A stretch of DNA of 58,000 nucleotides from Adiantum capillus-veneris (taxonomy: Eukaryota > Streptophyta > Polypodiopsida > Polypodiales > Pteridaceae): NCBI GenBank assembly GCA_014529385.2, contig CM043946.1, positions 20,952,577 to 21,010,576 on the forward strand. Reading direction: 5' to 3'. The stretch's first letter is position 1. Each line of letters opens with the position of its first letter. The notes beneath the pieces are model-generated. The model ran no database searches. It was not told the origin of the DNA and saw only the letters and a list, made by a program, of their open reading frames with translations. The translations under genes and the position numbers were made by a program. Shown piece by piece: positions 33,764-43,862 of this stretch.

Positions 33764-34120
33764 TTTATGCAAATTTTTGGTCGTATAATCCATTCATCTC
33801 ACTCTCCCCTCTTCCTCTCTCTAGTTTTGCGAACATCCTCATTTATGTTATCAAGTGACAAGGATTATTTTAGCTGTTACCAAGTGTTAAACCCCCCCCC
33901 CCCCCCCCCATATCCCTCTCTCCCTTTTTCTCTTTCTTTCTGTTTTCTTTTTTAAGTTTAAAAATTTCATACAATATCCTTTATTTTTTTTTGAGACGAG
34001 GGAAATACCAAAATTTGGGCCCCGGGGGGGGGGCGGGGGGGGGGGTTGTGGGGGGTGTTTAAGCCAGAATTTAAAAGTTTAAATGCTAAATTTTCCCTCG
34101 AGAATAAGCGCAGTATTATC
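33764..34120 (+). other. Transposase 3' flank with C18 tract and G-run cluster
   Basis: Collinear with 11985-12300. A C18 run occupies 33892-33909. About 115 bases later G-runs of 10, 11 and 6 bases occupy 34024-34056. The matching region in locus I has shorter runs. Confidence 0.85.
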
Positions 34121-34429
34121 AACGATAACAACAACTAAGGTAATAAACGTGGTAATAATAGCGAAAATAATCATGATAATACTTTAAATACAAAAAAAAA
34201 ACCCTGCCCTCCTCTCTCTTCCCTCTCCATATGAGTTTGGACCTTGTGTCTACAAAACGCGATAAAAGACCGCGGTAAACAACTAGAGATTTTCATAGTG
34301 ACGATGATGAATGTAGAGATTGGAGCAAGAGGAATCACCTAATAGAAACCTTAGCTCTTCAAAACTACATCAACCACGTGAACTTGAGCTATTTAATGTT
34401 TTCAATTGACGCCAAAAGGAAGCAAGAAA

Positions 34430-34688
34430 TAATGATCATGATGGTACACATGATAGTAGAAGTAATCGTGAAAGTCGACGCATGTGCAGAAGTTGGAGAA
34501 GATATGATGATGGAGATCAGGGTAGACATCATCAACTTGAGAGAAGATACGAAAGACACGGAGAGCATGACAGAGACGATGAATATAGAAGGGATCATAG
34601 CCACAAGGATACAGTAACTGAAGGACTCAAAGAGCATGATGTTTGCATGGATATATATGATGGATATACTAGCAGTAAGATGATATGA
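34430..34688 (+). CDS. Arg/Asp/His-rich ORF, locus II copy
   Basis: Homologue of the frame at 12618-12880. The open part with a start at 34482 encodes 68 residues beginning MCRSWRRYDDGDQGRHH and containing ERHGEHDRDDEYRRDHSHKD. Differences from locus I mostly keep charge (EIH to RHG, DRY to DEY). It is a candidate for part of a CACTA-encoded second protein; no known domain was recognised. Confidence 0.35.
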
Positions 34689-35252
34689 ATGTAGAGACTA
34701 AAGAAAGAGGAATTGAGATACAATATACCTTAGCTATTCAAAAGTGTATTAACCACATCAACTTGATTTATTTGATATTTATGGATGCATGATTTTATGT
34801 AGCATGGAATACGTGATTTGTGTAGCTTGTCACACAAATGTTATTTAATATTGTAGATGTTTTGAAGACAAATCAAGGGATATGGGTTAAGATTATGGTG
34901 TTGATCATCCTGAGTACTTCATCAAAAGTTTACTTACCAAAGTTTTCCCAATAGCATCTCAAGCTATCGTTATAGCTAAAAGCTAGATTGTATATAAGTA
35001 GAAAATGATAGATGCTAGCTCTATAAAGTTACAACCACAAAAAGGAAAGTTAGTTCAATGTTTAGTAATGTCCTTAAAGTGTTTTCTACTTGAAATGTAG
35101 TCTCTTGGAACATGTTCATTACACAATCTACCTAATATTGCTATGACAATAACCTGAATACAAAACTATAATAGAGAAATCACATGGCTGTGGCACAAAC
35201 ATGAATATCAAATTACCAAAGATAATTTCAGGTTTGTTATCTTGTTCTTGAA

Positions 35253-36037
35253 TACTATACTATATAGTAAGGAATGGACTACGCGATAGGGCACAACTTC
35301 CATTTCTTATAAATTTTGGAGAGACACAATTCCGACTCTCCACCATACTTGTGTATGACACTCACAGAGACCGTGCACTGTCTACTTTTTTTAAAAATTA
35401 AAATTTTTCATGGTATGGAAAGTTTAACTATTATCTTACTTTTGATCATAGTTTATCAAAGACAAACTTTTTGAAATACGTATTTGTTCAAGTGAAACCA
35501 ATACAAATAAGGTGAGTGCTCTATTTTTATATACACACACAAAAAAAGAGTATATGATTGTAAGGTAACAATTACAAACTAATTTTCATGTAAAAATTTT
35601 GTTTTGTAAAATCTGTATGTTCACCTTGATATACTATTTGCTTTTAAAAATTCTATAATGGTACTTCCTATGTCTTGAGAAAATAAATTCATGACAAGGC
35701 CAACCAGGCAAGGTTAGTTCTTGTTATTAATGTGATCTTTAATAATGGTAGTTTTTCAGTGCTTTCTTGTTTAGCATTGTTGTTTTTCTTGACGGATTTC
35801 TTGTTTTTCAGAAGAAGCGTTTTTATTCAGTGTTGTTATCATTCTCAGTAGTTCCATGAGTTTCTTTTTTGTGACGTTGTTGGCCGTATGATTAGAATGG
35901 CGAACAATGGCCTAGATCATGCCAAGAGGCCAACTCCTAGATCTAGAATGTAAAAAAATACATTGGGCTCACCAAGTAAATAGTCTCTATTTTACCTTTC
36001 TTTTAAAACCTGTCAACCTCTCAACCATCATACTTGT
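35253..36037. other. No gene seen
   Basis: AT-rich unique-looking sequence between CACTA locus II and copia C1. No ORF, transposon domain or tRNA cloverleaf was recognised. Confidence 0.5.
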
Positions 36038-36263
36038 TGTTGGAATTAGGGTTGAAGAGAAACACACATAGTTTGGAGAAGACGAAGGAAGCTTAAGGCA
36101 CACAATAGAGAGTGTGTTCTTAGTGTGCAATGGAAAGATAGATAGACCTAGAGTGATGGGCGTATATACAATGCACGGGGGAAAAAACCTCCTTAAGAGG
36201 GAAAAAGTCTCCCAGCGGTCCTATTGTGTTCACACACATCACTACCACGTGTATATGGTAACA
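36038..36263 (-). repeat. C1 3' LTR (226 bp)
   Basis: Starts TGTTGGAATTAGGGTTG and ends GGTAACA on the plus strand. Just to its right the minus strand reads TCTAGGGAGATT, a typical copia polypurine tract. The first ~130 bases match the 5' LTR at 40613-40741. Confidence 0.85.
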
Positions 36264-36337
36264 AATCTCCCTAGAGTGATGCGGTGAACGAGAGCTGGCA
36301 CATGAGTAAAGGGAAGTGCCATGCCCTAAGGACATGA

Positions 36338-37620
36338 TCAATCCACAAAGGGGAGTAAGCCTAAAGCTTTGCGGAAAGCTTCAAGCTTCTCACGAGACAA
36401 TGCCTTTGTGAAAAGATCTACAAGGTTGTCATGTGTTGGTACATAAGCCAAGCTGATCTCTCCTACTGAGAGCCTATCCCTGACATAATGGTAGTGCACC
36501 TCAATGTTCTTTGTGAGAGAATGGAAAACTAGGTTCCTCGCAACTGCCAATGCACTCTGACTGTCAGTGTAGATAGTGTTGGCAGTATCCTGTCCAACAC
36601 CCACATCAACCATAAGGCGTCTGAGCCATACACACTCAACCGTAGCTGCGAAGACTGCCCTGTACTCGGCCTCACAACTCGAAGTGTCCACATTAGGTTG
36701 CTTCTTGCTCAACCATGATATACATGAACTACCAAGCATGAAAAAAAAACCACTTGTGAAAACTCGCGTGTCAAAACAACCAGCCCAATCTGAGTCCGAA
36801 AAAGCATGTAAGTCAATGATCCCCCCTTGGGATAAAAAAAGGCAAGATATAAAGTGACACTAAGGTAGCAGAAAATCCTCTTGACAGCCTGCCAATTCTT
36901 AGACCCTGGGCTATGCATAAATCTGCTGACCCGTGAGACTGCAAACTAAATATCTGGCCTTGCATTGCATACATAAATGAGGCATCCAACAGAAGTTTGG
37001 TAAGGAGTGACATCAGCAGGATCACCAGCATCATGAAGACTCAATTTCAAACCTATTTCCATGGGAGTGGCAATAGGTTTGCAATCGTCAAGTCCAAACT
37101 TAAACAATATGTCTCTCATTTGGTCCAGTGATCAGCAAATCATCTACACAAAGAAACACAATGAGAAGTACATCACCCTCACGCTTTACATACAATGTGC
37201 TTTTTGTTGGACTGTTACGAAAGCCTTGTTTGACCAAATGAGTGTCAACTTTCTCATACCAAGCACGAGGAGATTGCTTCAACCCATACAAAGCCTTCTT
37301 ACATCTGCACACTCTGTCCTCTTGTCCTTTCACGACAAAACCACCAGGTTGCGTTACATAAACTTCCTCAAATATGTCACCATTCAAGAAAGCAGTAACA
37401 ATGTCTGATTGATGTACATCCCAACCAAAATGAGCTGCCAATGCACATAGAAAATGCACAGTAGTCATAGGACAAGTGGGAGCAAAAGTCTCTTTATAAT
37501 CTATGCCTTTTTGTTGTGCATAACCCTTTGCAACAAGTCAAGCCCTCTGGCAATCGATCTCACCAGCTTGCGTTTCAACTTGTAAACCCACTTCGTACCA
37601 ATGGCCTTTTTTCCAGGAGG
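36338..37620 (-). pseudogene. C1 reverse transcriptase and RNase H
   Basis: RT begins near 37605 (AIGTKWVYKLKRK). It continues in the frame 37100-37468 with SDIVTAFLNGDIFEEVYV (first catalytic Asp), KKALYGLKQSPRAWYEK and the catalytic FLCVDDLLITG, where YVDD is usual. A region with frame changes (36813-37100) follows. RNase H is open at 36338-36739, with SSCEAEYRAV and IYTDSQSALAVA (catalytic Glu and Asp) and a normal C-terminus (KALGLLPFVD). At least three frame breaks make it inactive. Confidence 0.9.
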
Positions 37621-38060
37621 AAAATCACATAAAGTCCATGTGTCATTTTCTATAAGTGCATGATATTATGATTGCATGGTAGCCATCCAATTTTTTGAAT
37701 TATGTGCTTCATCAAAAGATAGAGGCTCCTTAACATCATATAAGTTAGACACAGCCAAAGCATAACAATATGATGCATAAGAGGCATGGTGAGAGCCTGA
37801 ACGAGTACGACTAGACAAAGATGCATCCAATTTACTATCACACAATGTATGCACCAGCCATTTTGACATACTTCTAGCCTAAGCCTGCTCATTTTCATCC
37901 CTTTCCTCATCAAGTACATCATGTACATATTCATCAGTAATAAGTTGATCTGTAACATTTTCAGAAACCCCCATAGGCTGTACATTTGCCTCATTGGAAT
38001 TTACATTCGAACTTCCACCACCGAAAAGAGGAAACAAAGTGTCATAAATGTCATGTGAGC

Positions 38061-38704
38061 TTACTTACTGTCTCTAGCACATGACAGCAAGGGCTGAACA
38101 AAATCTTCCACAAACACTACATCTCGTGAAACCATAATACACTTTGTTTGCGAATGATACAACCTGCAGCTTTTCCTTTCAGCGCTATAACCAACAAAAA
38201 TACATTTGACAGCCTTATCATCCAGTTTTCTCTGTTGTGTTTGTGGCAACAAATCATATGCCAAACAGCCAAAAACACGATTTTGGTGAGGTGTATAAGC
38301 CACTGTACATTGGTCTTTTATCCCACAACTAGCAAGAAATTCATTGAATTCTGAGACATATACTCCCCCCCTCGATCGGAACGGAGGGTGCCCATAGTAC
38401 ATTTCGAGACATTTTCAGCCATAGCCAGAAATTGTTTGAAGCATATAAAAACTTTGGACTTCACTTTAAGTGGAAATACCCATGCATGCCTGGAGTAATC
38501 TTCAATGAAAGTCAGGAAGTAAAGGTAATTGCCCAAGGACGGAGTTTGCATGGGCCCACAAACATCACTATGCACAAGCTGCAACCTGCATGTGGCCCGA
38601 ACTGAACCATCCTTTGGAAACTTCAAACGCTGCATCTTACCCAAAATACAGCCTTCACAAACATGTTTGACAGGTGCTTCAAGAGGCGGAAAAGAAGAAA
38701 CCAT
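38061..38704 (-). pseudogene. C1 integrase with internal deletion
   Basis: The zinc-binding end (HVCEGCILGKMQR) and the core with VHSDVCGP and SDRGGEY give two of the catalytic Asp residues (38318-38704). In the next frame, 38061-38402, YTPHQN is followed immediately by RVFGCLAYDLLP. In intact copia integrases these are separated by about 75 residues that hold the catalytic Glu, so the third active-site residue is deleted. A frameshift also separates the two parts near 38330. Confidence 0.88.
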
Positions 38705-38899
38705 ATTAGATTTCTACAAAGACAGAAAATTGGCAAAATTCAGATGACCAAAATGTGCATGCCAAAGTTTTGCAACTGAAATAGCCCTTGAATCTGCAAC
38801 TACATTTGCAAAATTTTCTCCACATTTGTCATAAAAAGTGAGCTTATATAGCTCACGACAAAAAGCCCAAATGCAACAATTTCATCACCAAATTTGAGA

Positions 38900-39301
38900 T
38901 TATAAACTGTACGTACATCTATCATCCACAAATTTGACTACAAGTCCAAGTCTAGCAAGTGCAGATACAGACAAAAGGTTCTTCTTGACCCCAGGTACAT
39001 AAAGTGCATCAACAAGTGTGAAAGAACTGCCATTTGCAATAGTAAGCACAATATTTCCAACTCCCTGAACCGGATAAGAGGCATTGTTGGCCCAAGTGAC
39101 TGAATTCCTATGAGGGACAGACTCGAGAGAGGTGAAAAATTCACGATGTGAGGTAATGTGCTTTGTAGCACCATTGTCAAAATACCACACATGTAAATCT
39201 GCAGCAACTAACATGCATGCATAATGGACAGCAGGATTGTAAGTGCACTCTGCACTAAAACCCCATTCTGCATCAACATCAGCATTACAGTCTCCTTTCA
39301 C
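38900..39301 (-). pseudogene. C1 aspartic protease and GAG-pre-integrase part
   Basis: WYFDNGATKHIT (about 39150-39185) is the copia protease active site with DNG in place of the usual DSG. It is followed by VGNIVLTIANG and LYVPGVKKNLLSVSAL, conserved protease/GAG-pre-integrase landmarks. The frame is open through about 134 codons. The Ser-to-Asn change next to the catalytic Asp may weaken activity. Confidence 0.85.
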
Positions 39302-39374
39302 AGAAGACTCCTTGCAGTGGAACCACCCTCTTTATTCTTAGCCTCTTTGGCCTTCAACTTAGGACACTTCTTGA

Positions 39375-40249
39375 TCAAGTGATGATTAGCTTTACAATAA
39401 TGGCAACACATCTTCTTTTTGTCCTTATCACCAGAGTGGCCAGACGAAGTGTTGCCAACAGAAAAATTGGGAACATAAGTTTTCCACTCGTAGCAGAACC
39501 ATAAGAAGTGGTTGCATTGCTGTTACCACCCTTTCTTTGACAAGCAATAAAAGCATGTTCAACTGCACACTGTCTACTCCTATTTTTTCTAGAAAGTGAC
39601 TCTTGCAACAACAATGTGCATAATGCATCAAACTTGACAAGTTCTAGATTTTCTTGGGTCATAAGTCTCCAAGTACTAGCAAAAGTCTGGTAAGAATCTG
39701 GTAAGGCATCAAGAACAGTCCCCACAAGGGAACTGTCTAAAATGACTTCACCTGCAAAAATAAGTTTCTCATTGATATCCTTGACACTAGCAAGGAAAGT
39801 GTCCATATCATCTTCCTGATGTATAATCTTTGAATCCAGGTCTTTACGTAGCAAGGCAATTTTAGACTCATTGCGGCTTGCATAAAGACCAGCCAAAATA
39901 TCCCAAGCTTGTTTTGTAGATTTTGCTGAACGAATGTGAGGAACAATGGTGCGCTTCACAGACAACGCAATCAATGCATGAGCATGCGCATCCTTTACAT
40001 CCCAACAAGATTGTTTTGCCATAGGAAAAACAACTCTAATAGCAGCAATCCTTGCAGCAAGACCTGCAACATCCTCAAGATCACCTACATCCTCAGAACA
40101 AGACATACATCAACGCCCTGCACAATATTCCAGACGCCCTTTGACACAAGAACATCTTGCATCATATAAGCCCACATAGGGTAATTGTCCCCATCTAACC
40201 TGTCTTTAGTAGCAAACATCTTGAACACATCTGTGTTGTTGTCAGCCAT
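39375..40249 (-). pseudogene. C1 Gag with CCHC knuckle, frameshifted
   Basis: Starts MADNNTDVFKMFATKDRLDG at 40249, with the copia Gag phrase YPMWAYMMQDVL. A frameshift near 40110 moves into the frame 39375-40106, which has AWDILAGLYASRNESK and the LLQESLSRKN region (UBN2-type Gag). A second shift near 39470 leads to the zinc knuckle CHYCKANHHLIKKC at about 39370-39412. Otherwise normal copia Gag in length and order. Confidence 0.85.
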
Positions 40250-40598
40250 GGTAAATGTTACACCTGATGTGAAAACTGCCCAAAAATAGGAGAAACGGAG
40301 CGAGAACAAACACGTGCTATATAGCACAAACTGTGAAAGATTGTAAGGCACCTGTTATGCATAAAACGGCACTGAGAAAAATTATGCATAAAATGACAAA
40401 ATTACCTGTGCAAACCTGTCTGTAGTGGAAATGGGGACCGAAATGAGCCTGAATCAAAAATCTGAGCAGACTGAGCTCGATGAGCATATCCGAAACATTT
40501 GTCGATTTGCAAACGCTTGCCAAACCTCACTATAATCGAAGAAAGTGAGCAAGCGTGTGCTGGAGCAGCTGGCGACTAAGCCCGAGAGGATGCAACCT

Positions 40599-40610
40599 GC
40601 TCTGATACCA
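40599..40610 (-). other. C1 primer-binding site, initiator-Met tRNA
   Basis: Minus strand TGGTATCAGAGC, the standard plant copia primer site, two bases inside the 5' LTR. Confidence 0.95.
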
Positions 40611-40612
40611 AT

Positions 40613-40741
40613 TGTTGGAATCAGGGTTGCATAGAAATGCACACAGCTTGGAGAAGATGAAGGAAGCTCAAGGCACACAATAGAGAGTGTGTTACTTAGT
40701 GTGCAACAATGGAAAGATAGATAGCCCTAGAGTGATGGGCA
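40613..40741 (-). repeat. C1 5' LTR, truncated
   Basis: Matches the first ~130 bases of the 226-bp 3' LTR, then diverges after GTGATGGGC at about 40740. The missing part was probably removed or displaced by insertion of element G3. Confidence 0.85.
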
Positions 40742-41107
40742 TTGGAGAGGGGGAATAGGGAACACATCTAGCACACAAAATGTTTGCCTCTCTATAGCCC
40801 AAGGATTCCACAACACCCCTAACCTCTCTAATAACACCTTAAAATTGGCTAATTTTCACTAACAATTCCACTTTATCATGCAGAAACATTGTCTCACACC
40901 TTGCAAAAAACACCTTTCAGCACAAACGAACCCACACTGCTCAACTCACCCTTTCCGACTCACAAGACACCCCGATTCTTCCCTCTTGGTAACACCCTTC
41001 AACCTGCAGGCAAACCCTCTGCAAGCATTGGCAAGTACACAAAGAGCGAGAGAAAAGGAGGGGGATGGGGAGAAGCAACACAAGAAATAGGGGAAAAGGT
41101 TTGATAG
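40742..41107 (-). mobile_element. Left part of the G3 LTR (interrupted by G2)
   Basis: This pyrimidine/ACA-rich non-coding stretch is separated from 53509-55313 only by G2 with its ATAG target duplication, so the two pieces were once contiguous. Together they would form a G3 LTR of about 2.2 kb. The exact left edge is not certain because no second G3 LTR is in the window. Confidence 0.5.
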
Positions 41108-41368
41108 TGAGGCGGTCCGGGGCGGACAACAAGAAGAGTGGCCTCTAGACACCCTTCAAGGCTCCCGTGCTGCTCAATGGGGCTGGGGCACAACACAACA
41201 CAAACCAAAACAACAAACCCACAGCCAAATCCCAACTACACAAGGGGCACCACCTAGTTTAAGAGCGAACTAGGACGCAAAAGAGGAGAATCGTTAGAGC
41301 AACCACAAACAAGCAAGGAATTTTCACTAACCCTAACACCAATGGAACACTCTTACACACTAAAACAC

Positions 41369-41457
<89 letters not shown>

Positions 41458-43834
41458 TGCTCGGGCTGCTTGAAACGTATCGGCAATGATCAAGCAAACA
41501 CAAGTATATATTTAAGAAAGAGAGAGAAAGGGGGAGGGGGTGCTTGTTGCATTAATACCTTCTTACGAATCTGTCATGACAAATCAAAGTGAGATTAGTA
41601 TTTGTTCAACATAGCTTGCATAAATTTCACCACAGCACATCACAAGAAAAGCCACCCCAATCACTGTCTTAAGGCTAGGGGAGTCCTCTCCACCCTGTCG
41701 CCCTCTTACAGTATGTGGGATTTATGGCTAGATTGATGACAACACCAGAGACAAGCTATCAAGAACTTAACAAAAAACACCAAGACACTTACGCATCATT
41801 GTTGTCCATTACTTCACGTTGAAAGGGAGACAAAGTATCCAAGCTTAGTCCAAATCCACCCTCCTTGATTCAGTAAATGTTGGGCTTACACTAGTAGGAG
41901 AAATGATAGATTTCCTACTCTCAATTGAATGATCACTCTCTCTCTTACAATGGCATAGAGTTCCCTTGCTAATCCCCTATTACAACACATGCACATGCAT
42001 AAGACAATGAGCTTCCACTCAAGAGCTCCTTCTAGAGAGGTTGAGCTTGGCTTCTCAAGCTATAGCATAGTGCTCTTGCTTATGGCTCCCCCCTTTTGTG
42101 CTAGCTACACCCTCCTTTTATAGCAATTTTGAAGGCTAGGGTTACTCCTCTAACCATGGTTGGGTTAGATTTTCAGCAATTTATCTAATTTCTTTTGCTT
42201 GGAATTATCAAGAAGTTGGTGAGGAAAGAGAGAGGAGAGAAATGGAGGTGATAGGACTTTTCATAGTGGGTTAGTGTTAGTAGAGTTAGTATTAATTTAC
42301 AAATGAAATTGGATATTTACAATGGGAGTATCCATGTAGGATACAAATAAGGAAGAAAAAACTCTTAAGAGGTAAGAAAAGGTGGCTTTTTTACAAGGTT
42401 GATGCTCCAAGTGTCTTGAGTAGGGCCGATTTTGACGCCTGTTGACGGTCCACTAGCTTTGACGGTACATTTTTTCTCCACTCTTGACCTTCCTTGAGAG
42501 ACAAGGTAATTGAAGCTGAGTAATCAACCACCATGATGCTGTCTTTTAAGAGAAGAGGCTGAATTTTGTGGTTTTTTTTATAGATATGGGTAAATTGGAG
42601 GAGGAAAAATGAGACTAGGTGGTCAATTTTGGAATGGAATTGTGTGTGGGAGGTATGAGTTCACCATGGTTTCTCTTATTGTTCAAGGTTGAGGAGAAGG
42701 TGAGTAGTGTGCAGAGAGGAGTGGTGAGAGAGATGGGGATGATGAGTGGAGAAGTGTGTGTGAAAGAGGAAAATGATAAAGTGGAAGAGAGAGTGTGGTT
42801 GCATAGCATGGAAAAACTGGGGTCCACTAAAAAAATCATAGCTCACAGCTCGTAGGTCAAAAAAATATGAAAAAATTTGAGGCAAAAGTTCAGCCCACGA
42901 GCTACAACTTTTGTTTGTATCACCTTTTCAAATTCGGAGAGCAAGTGAACTTTAAAAATTCAGCAAAACCGACCGTTTTTTTCCACTACAAAGGTCCTTG
43001 TGGGGTCCTTCTTTGGATGATTCTTTTGAATACCTCCAAGAGTGAGCCCTCCATAGTGCATGTATGCATGCCACCTACCCTTGACCTTATTTGGTAGGTC
43101 TATAATTGAAGATATTGTTGAGATTATGATATAAGTGAATAGTATAACTAAGAAAATCAAATATTGAGGGGTCTAAAAAAATATGTACATGCCAAATATA
43201 AATAATATAAGTGGAAAAAAATATAAAGGGGTCAAAAGAAATCTCTCTCATTATGAGGCTACCATAAAAAGATAAATATTTTTGGTGTTCTAATTTTTTA
43301 GAAAAACAAACAAAATAGATGTAGGAAGGGAAAAATCACAATAGTGAAAAAATATACACATAAATAAAACTAGTTTTTTTGGATTTTTGTTGGGGTGGAG
43401 TTACACCAAATATAAGAGAACCTTACACGAAAATATTTCTATATGGAATAAAGAGTATGAAAAATGGTAAGAAAAAATTGTGGTAATGGTGAAGCAATGT
43501 ACAGAGCATAAATAACACACACCTAGGTAGAAATATTTAAATAAATACCAAAATAATTATGAAAAAATCTTTTATTTAGGCCCTATATACAATGAAATAT
43601 TTACACACAAATGGGCCATAATATACTTATAATTTTTATTTTTTTTATTTTTTTGGCTCAACTAGCCCAGTGACTAGCTAATTGAGGGTTTTTTAAGAAG
43701 ATATGGGAAAAGTCCCGTGACTCACGCACGCCTATGTACAGTGAAATGGTAGGGATAGCCACAGTGTTTGGGTGATTTTGGTAGGGTGAGGTAACTCACT
43801 GTGGTAATTACAAAGAGCCGAAAAATGGCTATCA
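41108..43834 (-). repeat. G2 3' LTR (2727 bp)
   Basis: TGAGGCGGTCC...GGCTATCA on the plus strand. It contains an (AG)n run at 41372-41454 (83 bases), a minus-oriented TATAAAAG box at 42115-42122 and three TGACG motifs at 42433-42464 upstream of it. Open frames within it (e.g. 42615-42885) are identical in both LTRs but have no domain and are not called. Confidence 0.95.
42433..42464 (+). promoter_or_regulatory. Three TGACG/TTGAC motifs in the G2 LTR
   Basis: TGACG occurs at 42433, 42443 and 42460, each preceded by T (TTGACG), about 310-345 bases upstream of the LTR TATA box. The 5' LTR has the same cluster at 52108, 52118 and 52135. Paired TGACG is the as-1 type site for TGA bZIP factors, and TTGAC is the WRKY core. 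Stress-responsive LTRs of plant elements often carry such sites; activity here is inferred. Confidence 0.4.
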
Positions 43835-43850
43835 TTAGCCCTCCCCCTGG
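43835..43850 (-). other. G2 polypurine tract
   Basis: Minus strand CAGGGGGAGGGCTAA directly before the LTR start TGATAGCC. Confidence 0.85.
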
Positions 43851-43862
43851 ATGATGGTATAT

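Larger units (their letters stand above)
20905..35252 (+). mobile_element. CACTA transposon locus II: amplified transposase tail, interrupted by gypsy G1
   Basis: Similarity to locus I begins near 20905 (TGCGGCTACAATCTCAACC, compare 10651) inside the DUF4218-like part of the transposase. It runs through five tandem copies of the C-terminal exons, then through the same 3' flank as locus I to about 35252. The N-terminal two thirds of the transposase are absent. Element G1 (23947-30974) lies inside the third unit. The sequence left of 20905 (20580-20900) has no similarity to locus I that I can see. Confidence 0.8.
36038..40741 (-). mobile_element. Copia element C1 (Ty1/copia, degenerate)
   Basis: Minus-strand element: 3' LTR 36038-36263, pol and gag 36338-40249, initiator-Met primer site 40599-40610, and a truncated 5' LTR 40613-40741. 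The domain order gag, protease, integrase, RT, RNase H is that of Ty1/copia. Frames are broken at several points and part of integrase is deleted, so it is inactive. Confidence 0.92.

Noticed and set aside
41259-41486. Leu-Ser repeat frames in GA microsatellites (also near 9450, 19300, 20400, 51100)
   Set aside because: Microsatellite artefacts inside LTRs, introns or spacers.
42615-42885. Frames of 69-78 codons conserved in both G2 LTRs (also 52290-52560)
   Set aside because: Conservation simply reflects recent LTR identity; frames on both strands are open, composition is not protein-like and no domain is seen.
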